A stretch of 64,000 bases of DNA. Origin: Saccharomonospora glauca K62. Its GTDB lineage: Bacteria; Actinomycetota; Actinomycetes; Mycobacteriales; Pseudonocardiaceae. The DNA lies in contig NZ_CM001484.1 in NCBI RefSeq assembly GCF_000243395.2, positions 2,906,424 to 2,970,423 of the forward strand, written 5' to 3'. The notes below the pieces were generated by a model, which saw only the letters and a program-made list of their open reading frames with translations, had not been told where the DNA came from and did no database searches. Positions 1-8,699 of this stretch are shown in pieces (the first letter of the stretch is position 1; each line of letters begins with the position of its first letter). The position numbers and the translations under genes are program-made.

Positions 1-421
1 GCCGCAGAGTCTCGGCGGTGGGCCCGCAGTCCACGACGACGTTCTCCCAGGGTCCCTCGTCGGCGAGACGTCGTACCCGTCCGAGCGACAGCAGTTCGTC
101 CACACCGGGCAACACGGTGAGTTCCTCGGCGTCGAGCGTGTCCAGGCCCAGCCCCGACAGCATCGTCCTCAGCTCGCCACGCAGTGTGTCCCACGCATCG
201 TCCACGAGGGCGCGGGCGTCGATCTGCGCACCGTACAGGAAACTGTCCACTTCGGAGGGCTCGTCGGTGAGCGTTCCGCCCACGGCGTCCGCGAGCGAGT
301 GGGCCGGGTCGGTGGAGACCACCAACGTCTTGCGCCCCCGGCTCGCCAGGCACGCGCCCGTCGCGGCGGCAAGAGTGGTCTTGCCGACGCCGCCTTTTCC
401 GGTGAACAGCAGGACACGCAC
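1..421 (-). CDS. ArsA/GET3-like anion-transporting ATPase, N-terminal part (cut by window edge)
   Basis: P-loop ATPase of the ArsA/GET3 (SIMIBI) class; only the first 140 or so residues are inside the window. Residues 8-16 form the deviant Walker A GKGGVGKTT, and STDPAHSLADA at about 36-46 is the switch I motif typical of ArsA-like proteins. The GTG start is one base after the TGA of the SRPBCC gene, so the two are co-transcribed. The same pair (SRPBCC followed by ArsA-like ATPase) is known in mycobacteria as Rv2185c-Rv2184c. Arsenite transport is unlikely without an ArsB nearby; the physiological role in actinobacteria is unclear. Family call is firm, function is not. Confidence 0.85.
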   Translation of the reverse strand, partial: MRVLLFTGKGGVGKTTLAAATGACLASRGRKTLVVSTDPAHSLADAVGGTLTDEPSEVDSFLYGAQIDARALVDDAWDTLRGELRTMLSGLGLDTLDAEELTVLPGVDELLSLGRVRRLADEGPWENVVVDCGPTAETLR

Positions 422-422
422 G

Positions 423-866
423 TCAGCTCCGGCTCTCCACCCGGCGTTTGAGTTCCCGCAGCGCCGTGTCCATGATCATCTTTTCGGCCTTGCGGCGCAG
501 CAGGCCGATCATGGGCAGCGACAGCTCCACCGACAGCGAGTAGGTCACGCGCGTACGGTTGGCGTCGATCGGCTCCAGCAGGTACCGGCCCTCCTGGGCC
601 TTCTGCATTTGCCCCTTCACCAGATGCCAGCTCACCGACAGTCCGTCGTCGGCCCAGTCGTAGGCGAGGGTGTAGACGTCCTTCACCGGTCCGGAGTCGA
701 GAGTGAAGCGGACCTCGGCGGCCCGGCCCTTGTCGTCCGTGGCGAGTATCTCGGTCTCGCGCACGGCCTTCGCCCACTCCGGATACGCCGGCAGATCGGC
801 GATGACGGCCATGATGGCGGCCGGGGCGGCTTCGATCTCGATGGACTGCGTGGACTGCTCCGCCAT
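423..866 (-). CDS. SRPBCC family (polyketide cyclase/dehydrase-like) protein
   Basis: A 147-residue single-domain protein with the START/Bet v1-like (SRPBCC) pattern: an N-terminal strand ending in IEIEAAPAAIMAVIADLPAYPEW, a central set of strands, and a long C-terminal helix (LRRKAEKMIMDTALRELKRRVE). Such folds bind a hydrophobic ligand; no ligand can be assigned here. It resembles mycobacterial TB16.3 (Rv2185c) in length and in preceding an ArsA-like ATPase gene. A TACGCT hexamer ends 8 bases before the ATG and there is no Shine-Dalgarno, suggesting a leaderless transcript. It probably leads a two-gene operon with the ATPase. Confidence 0.8.
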   Translation of the reverse strand: MAEQSTQSIEIEAAPAAIMAVIADLPAYPEWAKAVRETEILATDDKGRAAEVRFTLDSGPVKDVYTLAYDWADDGLSVSWHLVKGQMQKAQEGRYLLEPIDANRTRVTYSLSVELSLPMIGLLRRKAEKMIMDTALRELKRRVESRS

Positions 867-899
867 GAGGCTAGAGCGTAGCGGCCCGTGACCCGAGGC

Positions 900-1697
900 T
901 CACCAGCGCAGCACGTACGGGGTGGCGGTGCGCTGGAAGTGACCGACGTTACGGCACTCGGTGAGGCCGACGCGCAACCGCCGCGACAGCGGTTGGTGGA
1001 CGTGCCCGAACAACGCCCACCTCGGCTGCTGCGAGCGCACGAGGTCGAGCAGGGCTCGCGAGCCGGTCTCCAACCTGCGGGAGACCACGTCGTAGGTGAG
1101 TTCGGGCAGGGCCGGCGGGATGTGGCTGCACATCACGTCCACTTCGCCCAGCGCCGCCACCCGGCTGTCGAACTCCTCCCTGGACACCAGGTGGGGCCGC
1201 CAGACCCCGCTGCGCTTCGGCACCACACCGTCCGGCAGCAACGAACCGCCCACGAACCCGAACCGCAGCCCCCCGATCTCCACCACCCGGCCGTCCACCA
1301 GGTGCAGGCCGTCGCCGGTGAACTCGGACCACAACGCCGGGGCGTCGACGTTGCCCGGAATGGCGTAGGTCGGCGCCGTCATCGCGGGGAAGATCCGGGC
1401 GTACTGCTCGCGTACCGCCTCGTCGACGGCGGCGGCCGGGTCGTCGAGGCTTGCCCACAACGACTTCACGAACGCGTTCATCTCCGCGGCAGTGCCCTCC
1501 CGGCGCAGCCTCGCGAACGTGCTGACGTTCTCCACCCCGAACAGCCGACCGAAGATCCCGCCGCCGTGGTCGTGGTAGTCGATGAAGTCGAGCAGGTCCC
1601 CGAGCACGATCAGGGCGTCCGCTCCCTCGCCCGCCCGCGCCAGGGCCTCGTGGTTGCCGTGCACGTCCGAAACGACATGTACCCGCACGGACGACAC
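900..1697 (-). CDS. Calcineurin-like metallophosphoesterase
   Basis: A 265-residue protein with the full dimetal phosphoesterase signature in order: SDVHGN (residues 10-15), GDLLD near 33, IPGNVDAP in the middle, CSHIPP, and FGHVHQPL near the C-terminus. These residues coordinate two metal ions. The substrate is unknown; YfcE-like phosphodiesterases are the nearest style. The GTG start lies one base after the TAG of the upstream SRPBCC gene, so both are in one transcript. An internal start a few codons later cannot be excluded. Confidence 0.85.
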   Translation of the reverse strand: MSSVRVHVVSDVHGNHEALARAGEGADALIVLGDLLDFIDYHDHGGGIFGRLFGVENVSTFARLRREGTAAEMNAFVKSLWASLDDPAAAVDEAVREQYARIFPAMTAPTYAIPGNVDAPALWSEFTGDGLHLVDGRVVEIGGLRFGFVGGSLLPDGVVPKRSGVWRPHLVSREEFDSRVAALGEVDVMCSHIPPALPELTYDVVSRRLETGSRALLDLVRSQQPRWALFGHVHQPLSRRLRVGLTECRNVGHFQRTATPYVLRW

Positions 1698-1698
1698 C

Positions 1699-2109
1699 CT
1701 AGCCGGGACCGGGCGAGGCGGGTGCCACGCCGGGTTCGCGACCGTCCTCCAGTACTTCCTTCAGACCGAACGCGATGGCCTTCGCGGCTCGGGCCCTGCG
1801 GTCGGCCTCCCGGCGCAGCCGGGACGGGGTGAGTCGCGGCCCGACCGGATCGGCGCGCAGGAAGTAGTGCAGGACCGTGCCGTCGAGCACGGGTTCCAGC
1901 CACACCTCCATCGTCCCGACGAGGGCTCCGCGCACGGTCCAACGCAGCCCCTCGTCACCTCGGTCGGTGTAGACTTCCAGCACGAGATCGGGCCAGTACG
2001 ACCGCCACGACCGCGGGTCCGCGAACGCTGCGGCCACCGTGCTCGGCGGTACCGCGATGAAGGTCTCGTCGACAATGTCGAGAGCGGGTGCGTTCTCGTT
2101 CACTGACAC
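1699..2109 (-). CDS. SRPBCC family protein
   Basis: About 136 residues. Features such as DETFIAVPPSTVAAAFADP, the central PVLDGTVLHYFLRADP and a C-terminal Arg/Ala-rich helix fit the SRPBCC ligand-binding fold. It is a second, diverged copy of the family represented by the gene at 423-866. The reading frame is open to an ATG at 2160, but the conserved part begins after it, so the GTG at 2109 (or 2103) is preferred; neither has a clear ribosome-binding site. It diverges from the acyl-CoA ligase gene, as Rv2186c does from fadD15 in M. tuberculosis. Ligand and role are not known. Confidence 0.72.
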   Translation of the reverse strand: MSVNENAPALDIVDETFIAVPPSTVAAAFADPRSWRSYWPDLVLEVYTDRGDEGLRWTVRGALVGTMEVWLEPVLDGTVLHYFLRADPVGPRLTPSRLRREADRRARAAKAIAFGLKEVLEDGREPGVAPASPGPG

Positions 2110-2219
2110 CAGTGCAGAATCGCACGACTTACGGAGACCACAGCCCCCGGGCATAGCCAAACCGCTTTCCAGGAGTTAGGTTGACCGCCGAGTAACATCT
2201 GTAGAACACGGAGGTTCAC

Positions 2220-4016
2220 GTGCGCGAGTACAGCGCTCCCGCGATCGCTGCGGTTGCCGACGACGAGAACATGTCCGACGTCGTGTGGGTCAACGCCGAG
2301 CGGTTCGGGGAGACCGTGAGTTTCCGCCGACAGCTCGATGGATCGTGGCGGGACGTCACCGCCAGGGAGTTCGCCGCGCAGGTTCTCTCCGTCGCGAAGG
2401 GTCTCGTGAAAGCCGGCGTCAAGCAGGGCGACCGAGTGGCCCTGATGTCCAAGACCCGATACGAGTGGACGCTGATCGACTTCGCGATCTGGGCCGCCGG
2501 TGGCATCACCGTCCCGATCTACGAGACCTCCTCGGCGGAACAGGCGCACTGGATCCTCACCGACTCCGGCGCGAAGGTCGCCGTCGTCGAGACCGCCGCC
2601 CACGCCGAGACGATCGAGTCGGTACGCGGCCGGCTCTCCGATCTCGAACACGTCTACCAGATCGAGGGCGACAAGCCCGCCGTCGAGCAGCTCACCGAGC
2701 TCGGCAAGGACTTGGCCGACGACGAGATCCACGGCCGCCGTCGCGCCGTGAAGGCGAACGATACGGCCACAATCGTCTACACGTCCGGCACCACGGGCCG
2801 CCCCAAGGGCGTCGTCCTCACCCACCGCAACCTGCTGGCCGAGGTCCGCGCCGACATCAAGGCGTTCCCCAAGCTGATGGAGGCGGGCAACTCCCTGTTG
2901 CTGTTCCTCCCGCTGGCCCACATCCTCGCCCGCGCCATCGCGCTGACCGCCTTCACCTCGCGTGTCACCCTCGGTCACACCCCCGACATCAAAAATCTCG
3001 TCGGTGACCTCGGCACGTTCCGGCCCACGTTCGTGGTCGCCGTGCCGCGCGTGTTCGAGAAGGTCTACAACACCGCCAAGCTGAAGGCCCACTCGGAGGG
3101 CAAGGGCAAGATCTTCGACGCGGCCGAGGCCACCGCCGTCGCCTACAGCCGGGCCAAGGACACCGGCCGCATCGGGTTCGGGCTGCGGTTGAAGCACGCC
3201 GTGTTCGACAAGCTCGTGTACACCAAGCTGCGCGCCGCGCTCGGCGGACGCTGCATCGCGGCCGTCTCGGGCGGTGCCCCGCTGGGTGGGCGGCTCGCGC
3301 ACTTCTTCCGCGGCCTCGGCGTGCCGGTCTTCGAGGGCTACGGTCTGACCGAGACGTCCGCGGCGGCCCACGTGAACACCGAGGAAGCGTTCAAGGTCGG
3401 CACCGTGGGCAGGCCGGTGGCGGGCACGTCGGTGCGTATCGCCTCCGACGGCGAGGTGCTGTTGAAGGGTGACGTCGTCTTCACCCGGTACTGGAACAAC
3501 GAGCAGGCCACCGGCGAGTCGCTGGAGGACGGCTGGTTCCACACCGGCGACCTCGGCGAACTCGACGACGAGGGCTTCCTGAAGATCACCGGCCGCAAGA
3601 AGGAGATCATCGTCACCGCCGGCGGCAAGAACGTCGCGCCCGCGGGCCTGGAGGACACGCTCAAGGCCAACCCGTTGATCAGCCAGGCGATGGTGGTGGG
3701 CGACAAGCGGCCGTTCATCGGGGCCCTGATCACGATCGACGAGGAGTTCTTCCCCACCTGGAAGTCCCAGCACGGCAAGCCGGAGAACGCGACGGTGGCC
3801 GACCTCGTCGACGACGCCGATCTCCGGGCCTCGGTCCAGGAAGCGGTCGACGAGGCCAACAAGCAGGTCTCGCACGCCGAGGCGATCAAGAAGTTCGTCA
3901 TCCTGCCGAACGACTTCACCGAGGCGGGCGGCGAGGTGACCCCGAGCATGAAGCTCAAGCGCAACGTGGTCAGCAAGAACTACGCGAACGCGATCGAGCA
4001 GCTCTACACGAAGTAG
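2220..4016 (+). CDS. Long-chain fatty-acid--CoA ligase (FadD15-like)
   Basis: A 598-residue AMP-forming ligase that activates long-chain fatty acids to acyl-CoA through an acyl-adenylate. Visible motifs: the phosphate-binding loop YTSGTTGRPKG near residue 187, the adenine-binding GYGLTETSAA near 374, WFHTGDLG near 439, and the C-terminal GRKKEIIVTAGGKNVAP hinge region carrying the catalytic lysine region. The GTG start is preceded by CGGAGG at 2209-2214. Length and motif order match bacterial ACSL-type enzymes. It ends at a strong hairpin shared with the convergent tetR gene. Position next to the SRPBCC pair matches fadD15 (Rv2187), which suggests a housekeeping lipid-activation role. Confidence 0.93.
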   Translation: MREYSAPAIAAVADDENMSDVVWVNAERFGETVSFRRQLDGSWRDVTAREFAAQVLSVAKGLVKAGVKQGDRVALMSKTRYEWTLIDFAIWAAGGITVPIYETSSAEQAHWILTDSGAKVAVVETAAHAETIESVRGRLSDLEHVYQIEGDKPAVEQLTELGKDLADDEIHGRRRAVKANDTATIVYTSGTTGRPKGVVLTHRNLLAEVRADIKAFPKLMEAGNSLLLFLPLAHILARAIALTAFTSRVTLGHTPDIKNLVGDLGTFRPTFVVAVPRVFEKVYNTAKLKAHSEGKGKIFDAAEATAVAYSRAKDTGRIGFGLRLKHAVFDKLVYTKLRAALGGRCIAAVSGGAPLGGRLAHFFRGLGVPVFEGYGLTETSAAAHVNTEEAFKVGTVGRPVAGTSVRIASDGEVLLKGDVVFTRYWNNEQATGESLEDGWFHTGDLGELDDEGFLKITGRKKEIIVTAGGKNVAPAGLEDTLKANPLISQAMVVGDKRPFIGALITIDEEFFPTWKSQHGKPENATVADLVDDADLRASVQEAVDEANKQVSHAEAIKKFVILPNDFTEAGGEVTPSMKLKRNVVSKNYANAIEQLYTK

Positions 4017-4020
4017 ACCT

Positions 4021-4060
4021 CGGTCGGCCGCGGGCCGCTTCCCGCGCCCGCGGCCGACCG
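4021..4060. terminator. Bidirectional terminator hairpin between fadD-like and tetR-like genes
   Basis: A perfect 15-bp GC-rich inverted repeat (arms 4021-4035 and 4046-4060) with a 10-base loop fills nearly all of the 45 bases between two convergent genes. There is no T-run on either side, which is common for actinobacterial terminators. Confidence 0.8.
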
Positions 4061-4061
4061 C

Positions 4062-4811
4062 TCACGACCGGGTCCCGCCGCGGTCGGCCACAGTGGCCTC
4101 GATCCCGGTGAGAAGGCGGTCGAGAGCCCGGTCGAACAGGGCCTCGGCGTCCAGTCTCGACAGAAGCGACTCGGTCACGAAGCGGGTGAAGTATGGGTAC
4201 TCCCCGCTGTCGGCGATCTTCCTCACGTACGCGTCGAGGGCGCGTTCGGCTTCTTCCGCGTCCGGCTCGGCCCCGAACACCTCGGCCAGGTCGAGTTCCT
4301 GACGGACGTGTCCGACGGTCCAGGTGCCCACCAACAGGACCGTCTCCATCATCTCGTCGATGTCGAGCCCGAGACCGTCCACGAGCTCCAGGGACCGCTC
4401 GAAGTACCGGAGCGCGTTCGGCCCGAGGACGGGCCGCGACCCCCACACCCGTAGCAACCACGGATGCGCGCGCAGCACGTCGCGGTAGGCGTGGGCGAGC
4501 TTCCGCAGGTCTCGCCGCCATCGGCCGGTGGGTTCGGGCCATTCCTGCCGGGCGTACATGCGGTCGGCGACGAGCTCGATGAGCGACTCCTTGTTCGCCA
4601 CATACCGGTAGAGACTCATCGCGCCGGTGCCCAGTTCGGTGGCGACCCTGCGCATGGTGACCGCGTCGAGCCCCTCGCTGTCGGCGATCGCGATGGCCGC
4701 GTCGGCGATCTGTTCTCTCGTGTAGGAAGGCGCCGGCCCGCGCGCGGGCCGCGGTGAGGTGGTCCACAACCGGAGCCGCGTTCGAAGGGGCGACTCCCCG
4801 TTCGTTGCCAT
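4062..4811 (-). CDS. TetR family transcriptional regulator
   Basis: An N-terminal helix-turn-helix (YTREQIADAAIAIADSEG through GTGAMSLYRYVANKESL) is followed by a TetR-type C-terminal ligand domain; about 249 residues from the ATG at 4811. The frame stays open to an ATG at 4844, but that start would overlap the -35 element of the divergent promoter, so the inner ATG is preferred. It faces away from drrAB, so it probably represses the exporter and itself through the palindromes at 4848-4877. The inducing ligand is unknown. Confidence 0.85.
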   Translation of the reverse strand: MATNGESPLRTRLRLWTTSPRPARGPAPSYTREQIADAAIAIADSEGLDAVTMRRVATELGTGAMSLYRYVANKESLIELVADRMYARQEWPEPTGRWRRDLRKLAHAYRDVLRAHPWLLRVWGSRPVLGPNALRYFERSLELVDGLGLDIDEMMETVLLVGTWTVGHVRQELDLAEVFGAEPDAEEAERALDAYVRKIADSGEYPYFTRFVTESLLSRLDAEALFDRALDRLLTGIEATVADRGGTRS

Positions 4812-4843
4812 ATCCGTCCGATCGACGAACACCGTCAATTGCA

Positions 4844-4877
4844 TTGCGTACGTTGTACTCGGTTGGCTAGTTTAGCC
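4844..4877 (+). promoter_or_regulatory. drrAB promoter with nested palindromes (candidate TetR operator)
   Basis: A TTGCGT -35 (4844-4849) and TAGTTT -10 (4868-4873) are 18 bp apart and face drrA. Two inverted repeats, each centred on GTT, lie across it: GTACGTTGTAC (4848-4858) and GGCTAGTTTAGCC (4865-4877). The second covers the -10. This is the layout expected for an operator of the divergent TetR-family gene. A purine-rich TGGGGGAA about 8 bases before the ATG at 4910 serves as ribosome-binding site. Confidence 0.5.
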
Positions 4878-4909
4878 GCGTACAGCTCACCCAGTTCTGG
4901 GGGAAATCC

Positions 4910-5887
4910 ATGTCGATCGCAACCGGCGACGCCGTGGTCGTCGCCGAAGGAGTGCACAAGAGATTCGGGAACACCCAGGCGCTGGCGGGACTGGACCTGA
5001 CCGTTCCCCGAGGCACGGTCTACGGGTTGCTCGGCCCCAACGGCGCGGGCAAGAGCACCACGGTCCGCGTGCTCGCCACCCTCACGCGACCCGACCGGGG
5101 AAAGGTCACGGTCGCGGGTCACGACGTCGTTCGCGAGCCCGCCGCCGTCCGCGCCAAGATCGGCCTGGCGGGACAACACGCCGCGCTCGACGAACAACTC
5201 ACGGGACGGGAGAACCTGCGCATCTTCGGCAGGCTGTTCCGGCTCGGCTCCGCCCGCGCCAAGGCTCGTGCCGACGAACTGCTCGAACGGTTCGACCTCG
5301 CCCACGCGGGCGACCGTCTCGTTCGCACCTACTCGGGCGGGATGCGAAGACGGCTGGACCTCATCTCCAGCCTCATCGTCTCCCCGACGGTGCTCTTCCT
5401 CGACGAACCCACCACGGGACTCGACCCGCGCAGTCGCAACGAGATCTGGGCGACCGTGCGCGAACTGGTCGACGAGGGCACCACCGTCCTGCTCACCACC
5501 CAGTACCTCGACGAGGCCGACCAACTGGCCCAGAACATCGCCGTGATCGACCACGGGAAGGTGATCGCGTCGGGAACCCCGCACCAGCTCAAGGCCCGTA
5601 TCGGGGGCCGGCTCGACGTCGTCGTGGCCGACCGGGCCGAGCTGCCCCACGCGGCGCGGGCGCTCGGAGCCCTCACCGGCGCGAACGCCGAACCGGACGT
5701 CGACGCCGAACGCGCGTGGGTGTCGGTACCGGTCGGCACCGACGACGTCACCCTGCCCGACGTCGTGCGCCACCTCGACCAGGCCGGTGTCAAGGTCGTG
5801 GACGTCGGTCTTCGCAAACCCACGTTGGACGAGGTTTTCCTGACCCTGACCGGCACGTCCGGCTCCGAGAAGGAGGAGACCCGGTGA
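4910..5887 (+). CDS. DrrA-type ABC exporter ATP-binding protein
   Basis: A 325-residue ABC ATPase with Walker A GPNGAGKST near residue 42, signature YSGGMRRRLDL, Walker B VLFLDEPTTGLD and TTQYLDEAD where the usual H-loop histidine is glutamine, a known trait of daunorubicin-resistance type ATPases. The C-terminal extension (about 220-325) ends in RKPTLDEVFLTLTG, the DrrA-family regulatory tail. It is translationally coupled to drrB by a GTGA overlap. The pair should export a hydrophobic compound or lipid; the substrate cannot be read from sequence. Probably controlled by the adjacent TetR protein. Confidence 0.92.
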   Translation: MSIATGDAVVVAEGVHKRFGNTQALAGLDLTVPRGTVYGLLGPNGAGKSTTVRVLATLTRPDRGKVTVAGHDVVREPAAVRAKIGLAGQHAALDEQLTGRENLRIFGRLFRLGSARAKARADELLERFDLAHAGDRLVRTYSGGMRRRLDLISSLIVSPTVLFLDEPTTGLDPRSRNEIWATVRELVDEGTTVLLTTQYLDEADQLAQNIAVIDHGKVIASGTPHQLKARIGGRLDVVVADRAELPHAARALGALTGANAEPDVDAERAWVSVPVGTDDVTLPDVVRHLDQAGVKVVDVGLRKPTLDEVFLTLTGTSGSEKEETR

Positions 5888-6717
5888 CGACGTCGACCCA
5901 GCTCCCCGTCCCCTCCGGCGGGTCCCTGCGCGCCGGCCTGTCCGACGGGATGACGATCCTGACGCGCAACCTGCTCAAGCTGAAGCACCAACCCGGCCAG
6001 ATCGTCGCCACTTTCGCGTTCCCGTTGGTCTCGGTGGTGTTGTTCGGATACGTCTTCGGCAGCGCCATTCCCATTCCCGGCGGCGGAAACTACCGCGAGT
6101 ACCTCATGCCGGGGTTGTTCGTCATGAGCTCCGTGCTCGGCGTGATGGGCTCCCTGATGGTCATCGCCAAGGACAACGGACTCGGGGTCATGGACCGGTA
6201 CCGGTCCATGCCCATGGCGCGCTCGGCGGTGCCGTTCGGACAGACGGCGGCCGATCTGGTGACCGCCGCGGGCGGGCTCGCGATCATGGCTCTCTGCGGT
6301 GTGTTGTTCGGGTGGCGGGTCCACAACGGTCTCGGTGCGACCGTCGCGGGGTTCGCTCTCATCCTGCTGTTGCAGTACGCCGTGTCCTGGATCGGCGTCT
6401 ACCTCGGGTCGCTCTTCGCAAACGAGGAGACGGCCGCCCGCATCGGACCGCTCCTCATGCCACTCACCATGATCTCCAACGTGTTCGTGCCCACCGACGG
6501 GATGCCCGCCGTACTGCGCGTGATCGCCGACTGGAACCCCGTCAGCGCCGCGACGGCCGCCTGCCGGGAGTTGTTCGGCAACCCCGGGCTCCCACTGGGC
6601 GAGGACGCGGCCTGGCCGCTCCAGCATCCCGTGCTCGCGACACTGGGCTGGTGTGTGTTGTTCCTCGTGGTGTTCGTGCCGTTGGCCGTCCGCAGGTTCC
6701 GCACCGCCGGGCTGTGA
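5884..6717 (+). CDS. DrrB-type ABC-2 family permease
   Basis: About 277 residues with six predicted membrane spans in the ABC-2 pattern, including IVATFAFPLVSVVLFGYVFGS, FVMSSVLGVMGSLMV, TAAGGLAIMALCGVLFG, LILLLQYAVSWIGVYLG and a last span in LGWCVLFLVVFVPLAV. The GTG start overlaps the drrA stop (GTGA), so the two subunits are made together. It is the membrane half of the exporter. It converges on ftsI and ends in a hairpin that overlaps the ftsI 3' end. Confidence 0.9.
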   Translation: MTTSTQLPVPSGGSLRAGLSDGMTILTRNLLKLKHQPGQIVATFAFPLVSVVLFGYVFGSAIPIPGGGNYREYLMPGLFVMSSVLGVMGSLMVIAKDNGLGVMDRYRSMPMARSAVPFGQTAADLVTAAGGLAIMALCGVLFGWRVHNGLGATVAGFALILLLQYAVSWIGVYLGSLFANEETAARIGPLLMPLTMISNVFVPTDGMPAVLRVIADWNPVSAATAACRELFGNPGLPLGEDAAWPLQHPVLATLGWCVLFLVVFVPLAVRRFRTAGL

Positions 6718-6773
6718 GAGACACCGCGGGTGGGACCGATCCGTCAGCGCACGAGTCTCACCCGCGGGCTCTC
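6716..6773. terminator. Convergent terminator between drrB and ftsI
   Basis: GAGAG plus CCGCGGGTG (6716-6732) pair with CACCCGCGG plus CTCTC (6759-6773). The drrB stop lies at the left edge and the ftsI stop (6744-6746) inside the loop, so the structure can end both transcripts. Confidence 0.6.
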
Positions 6774-8660
6774 CTGATCGGTGACCGGGATGTTGTACCG
6801 CTGCGCGAGGTAGGACGCGACCTCGGAGAACAACGCGCCCGCCGAACTTCCGCCGGGGATCGTCGTGTCGGGTGCGTCGAGCCAGATCCCGACCACGAAC
6901 CTCGGTTCGTCGGCGGGCAGGATGCCCGCGAACGTGATGTTGTGCAGCCGGTTGCTGTACGCGCCGGTCTTGGGGTCGACCTGCTGTCCCGTGCCGGTCT
7001 TGCCCGAGATCCGGTAGCCCTCCAACGCGGCCTCGGGCGCGGTACCGCTGTAGGCGTACTCGCCACCCTGCGTCGTCGCGAGCAGCATGTTCTTCACCGT
7101 GTCGGCCGTCTTCGGGTCGGTGACGCGGACGGACTTCGGAGCCGGTTCGGGAATTCTGCGCCCGTCCGGGGTGATCTTCGCCTTGACGACACGCGGCTCG
7201 ACCCGGACCCCGCCGTTGGCGATGGCTTGGTACATGCTCGTCATCTGCACGACCGTCATCGACAACCCCTGGCCGATGGGAAGGTTGCCGTACGTCGTCC
7301 CCGACCACTGGTCGCGCGGCGGCACGTAACCGGGGCTTTCACCGGGAAGCCCGATGTTGGTGCGTTGTCCGACGCCGAACTTCTCCAATGTCGACAGAAA
7401 CCGGTCGGGGCCGATCTTGTCGGCCAACAGCAGCGTGCCAACGTTGGATGACTTCGCGAGGATGCCGGTGACCGTGAAGTTCTGGGTGCCGTGCGACCAG
7501 GCGTCGTGCACCGTGTGGTCGGCCACCGGCAGGGACCCCGGCACGGACAGCTCCGTCTCCGGCGTCACCAGTCCGGACTCGATGGCCGCGGTGGCGGTGA
7601 TGACCTTCGCCACGGAACCCGGTTCGAACGGGCTCGACACGGCCGGGTTCCCCATCGCCTCGGTCGACGACGGCGGTTCGTTCGGGTTGAACGTCCGATG
7701 GTTCGCCAGCGCGTACACCTCGCCCGTGTGCGCGTCGAGGATCACGGCACTGCCGCCCTTGGCGTCCACCTTGTCCACATAGGCGGCCAGACTGCGCTGG
7801 AGCTCGTACTGCACGTCGGAGTCGATCGTCAGTTCGAGGTCGGAGCCGGGCGTGGCGGGCTGCACATCCCGCTCGGTGCCCGGAATCACGACGTCGGCAC
7901 CCTGCGCGGTGTCCACGATCTGCCTGCCCGGCGTACCGACGAGGTCGTCGTCCCGGTAGAACTCCAGCCCGGACAACCCGTGCAGGTTGTGCTCGTGCAC
8001 GTCCTCGCTGTCGGTGCGCCAGTTCGCGTAGCCGACGATGTTCGCGGCGACCTCCTCGCCCGGATACACCCGCTTGGCCCGCTTCTCATACCCGATCTCG
8101 GGGAATCGCTGGCTGATTCGTTCGGCCACCGAGGGCTCCACGTCGTCGACGAGGTAGGTGAAACTCGCGTCCTTGTGGAAGCTGTCGAGCAGCTCCCGCT
8201 CGGTGACGAGGTCGGGCACCTGCCGGGCGATGTGCTCGGCGATCTCGGCCGCTCGCGTGTCGAAGTTCTGGTTCGACTCCGGGTGCTCCCGCGCGTACTC
8301 GGCCCAGTCCTCCCGCATCTGCCGCAGGTTCACCCAGAGCTTGCGGGTCTCCACACTAAAGGCCAGTTCCGAACCGTTGCGATCCAGAATGGACCCACGC
8401 TCGGCCGGGATGTCGATGATCGTGGTCCGCTGCCGTTCGGCGCGTTCGGACAGCGCGGCGGCCTCGAAAGCCTGGATGTGCACCAGCTTGAGACCCGCCG
8501 CCACCAGCACGAGGGTCAGCACGATGCGTCCCACCACGAACCGGTTGCGGTTGTTGCGAACCGTGGTGGCGGAGCGGCGCCTGCGGGCCCGGACGGAATA
8601 CGTCCGATGCGGACCACTGCCCGACTGGGCCCCCCGTATGCCGCGTTGCCGCGCCATCAC
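6744..8660 (-). CDS. ftsI: Septal peptidoglycan transpeptidase FtsI (class B PBP, PbpB)
   Basis: A 638-residue class B penicillin-binding protein that cross-links septal peptidoglycan. A basic cytoplasmic tail precedes one membrane span (about 42-60, FVVGRIVLTLVLVAAGLK), then the dimerisation/pedestal domain beginning IPAERGSILDRNG, and the transpeptidase domain with SVAK (catalytic Ser near 349), SSN (404-406) and KTGT (Lys near 554). It follows mraZ-rsmH-ftsL in the normal dcw order. No murE or murF follows on this strand; drrAB arrives from the other side instead. Confidence 0.95.
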   Translation of the reverse strand: MMARQRGIRGAQSGSGPHRTYSVRARRRRSATTVRNNRNRFVVGRIVLTLVLVAAGLKLVHIQAFEAAALSERAERQRTTIIDIPAERGSILDRNGSELAFSVETRKLWVNLRQMREDWAEYAREHPESNQNFDTRAAEIAEHIARQVPDLVTERELLDSFHKDASFTYLVDDVEPSVAERISQRFPEIGYEKRAKRVYPGEEVAANIVGYANWRTDSEDVHEHNLHGLSGLEFYRDDDLVGTPGRQIVDTAQGADVVIPGTERDVQPATPGSDLELTIDSDVQYELQRSLAAYVDKVDAKGGSAVILDAHTGEVYALANHRTFNPNEPPSSTEAMGNPAVSSPFEPGSVAKVITATAAIESGLVTPETELSVPGSLPVADHTVHDAWSHGTQNFTVTGILAKSSNVGTLLLADKIGPDRFLSTLEKFGVGQRTNIGLPGESPGYVPPRDQWSGTTYGNLPIGQGLSMTVVQMTSMYQAIANGGVRVEPRVVKAKITPDGRRIPEPAPKSVRVTDPKTADTVKNMLLATTQGGEYAYSGTAPEAALEGYRISGKTGTGQQVDPKTGAYSNRLHNITFAGILPADEPRFVVGIWLDAPDTTIPGGSSAGALFSEVASYLAQRYNIPVTDQESPRVRLVR

Positions 8661-8699
8661 CGCTCTCCCCTCGTCACGTCCGTGCGTCGTCCTCGCCCG

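Noticed and set aside
18..881. Plus-strand open frame of 287 codons
   Set aside because: It is the antisense of the ArsA-like and SRPBCC genes, lacks any domain and shows the low-complexity Arg/His/Gly style of high-GC shadow frames.
2100..3875. Minus-strand open frame of 591 codons opposite fadD
   Set aside because: The plus strand has every acyl-CoA ligase motif; the antisense frame is His/Gly/Arg-rich with no recognisable domain.
5329..7308. Minus-strand frame of 659 codons across drrAB
   Set aside because: It crosses two firmly identified plus-strand genes and the ftsI end in the wrong frame; it is a GC-bias artefact.
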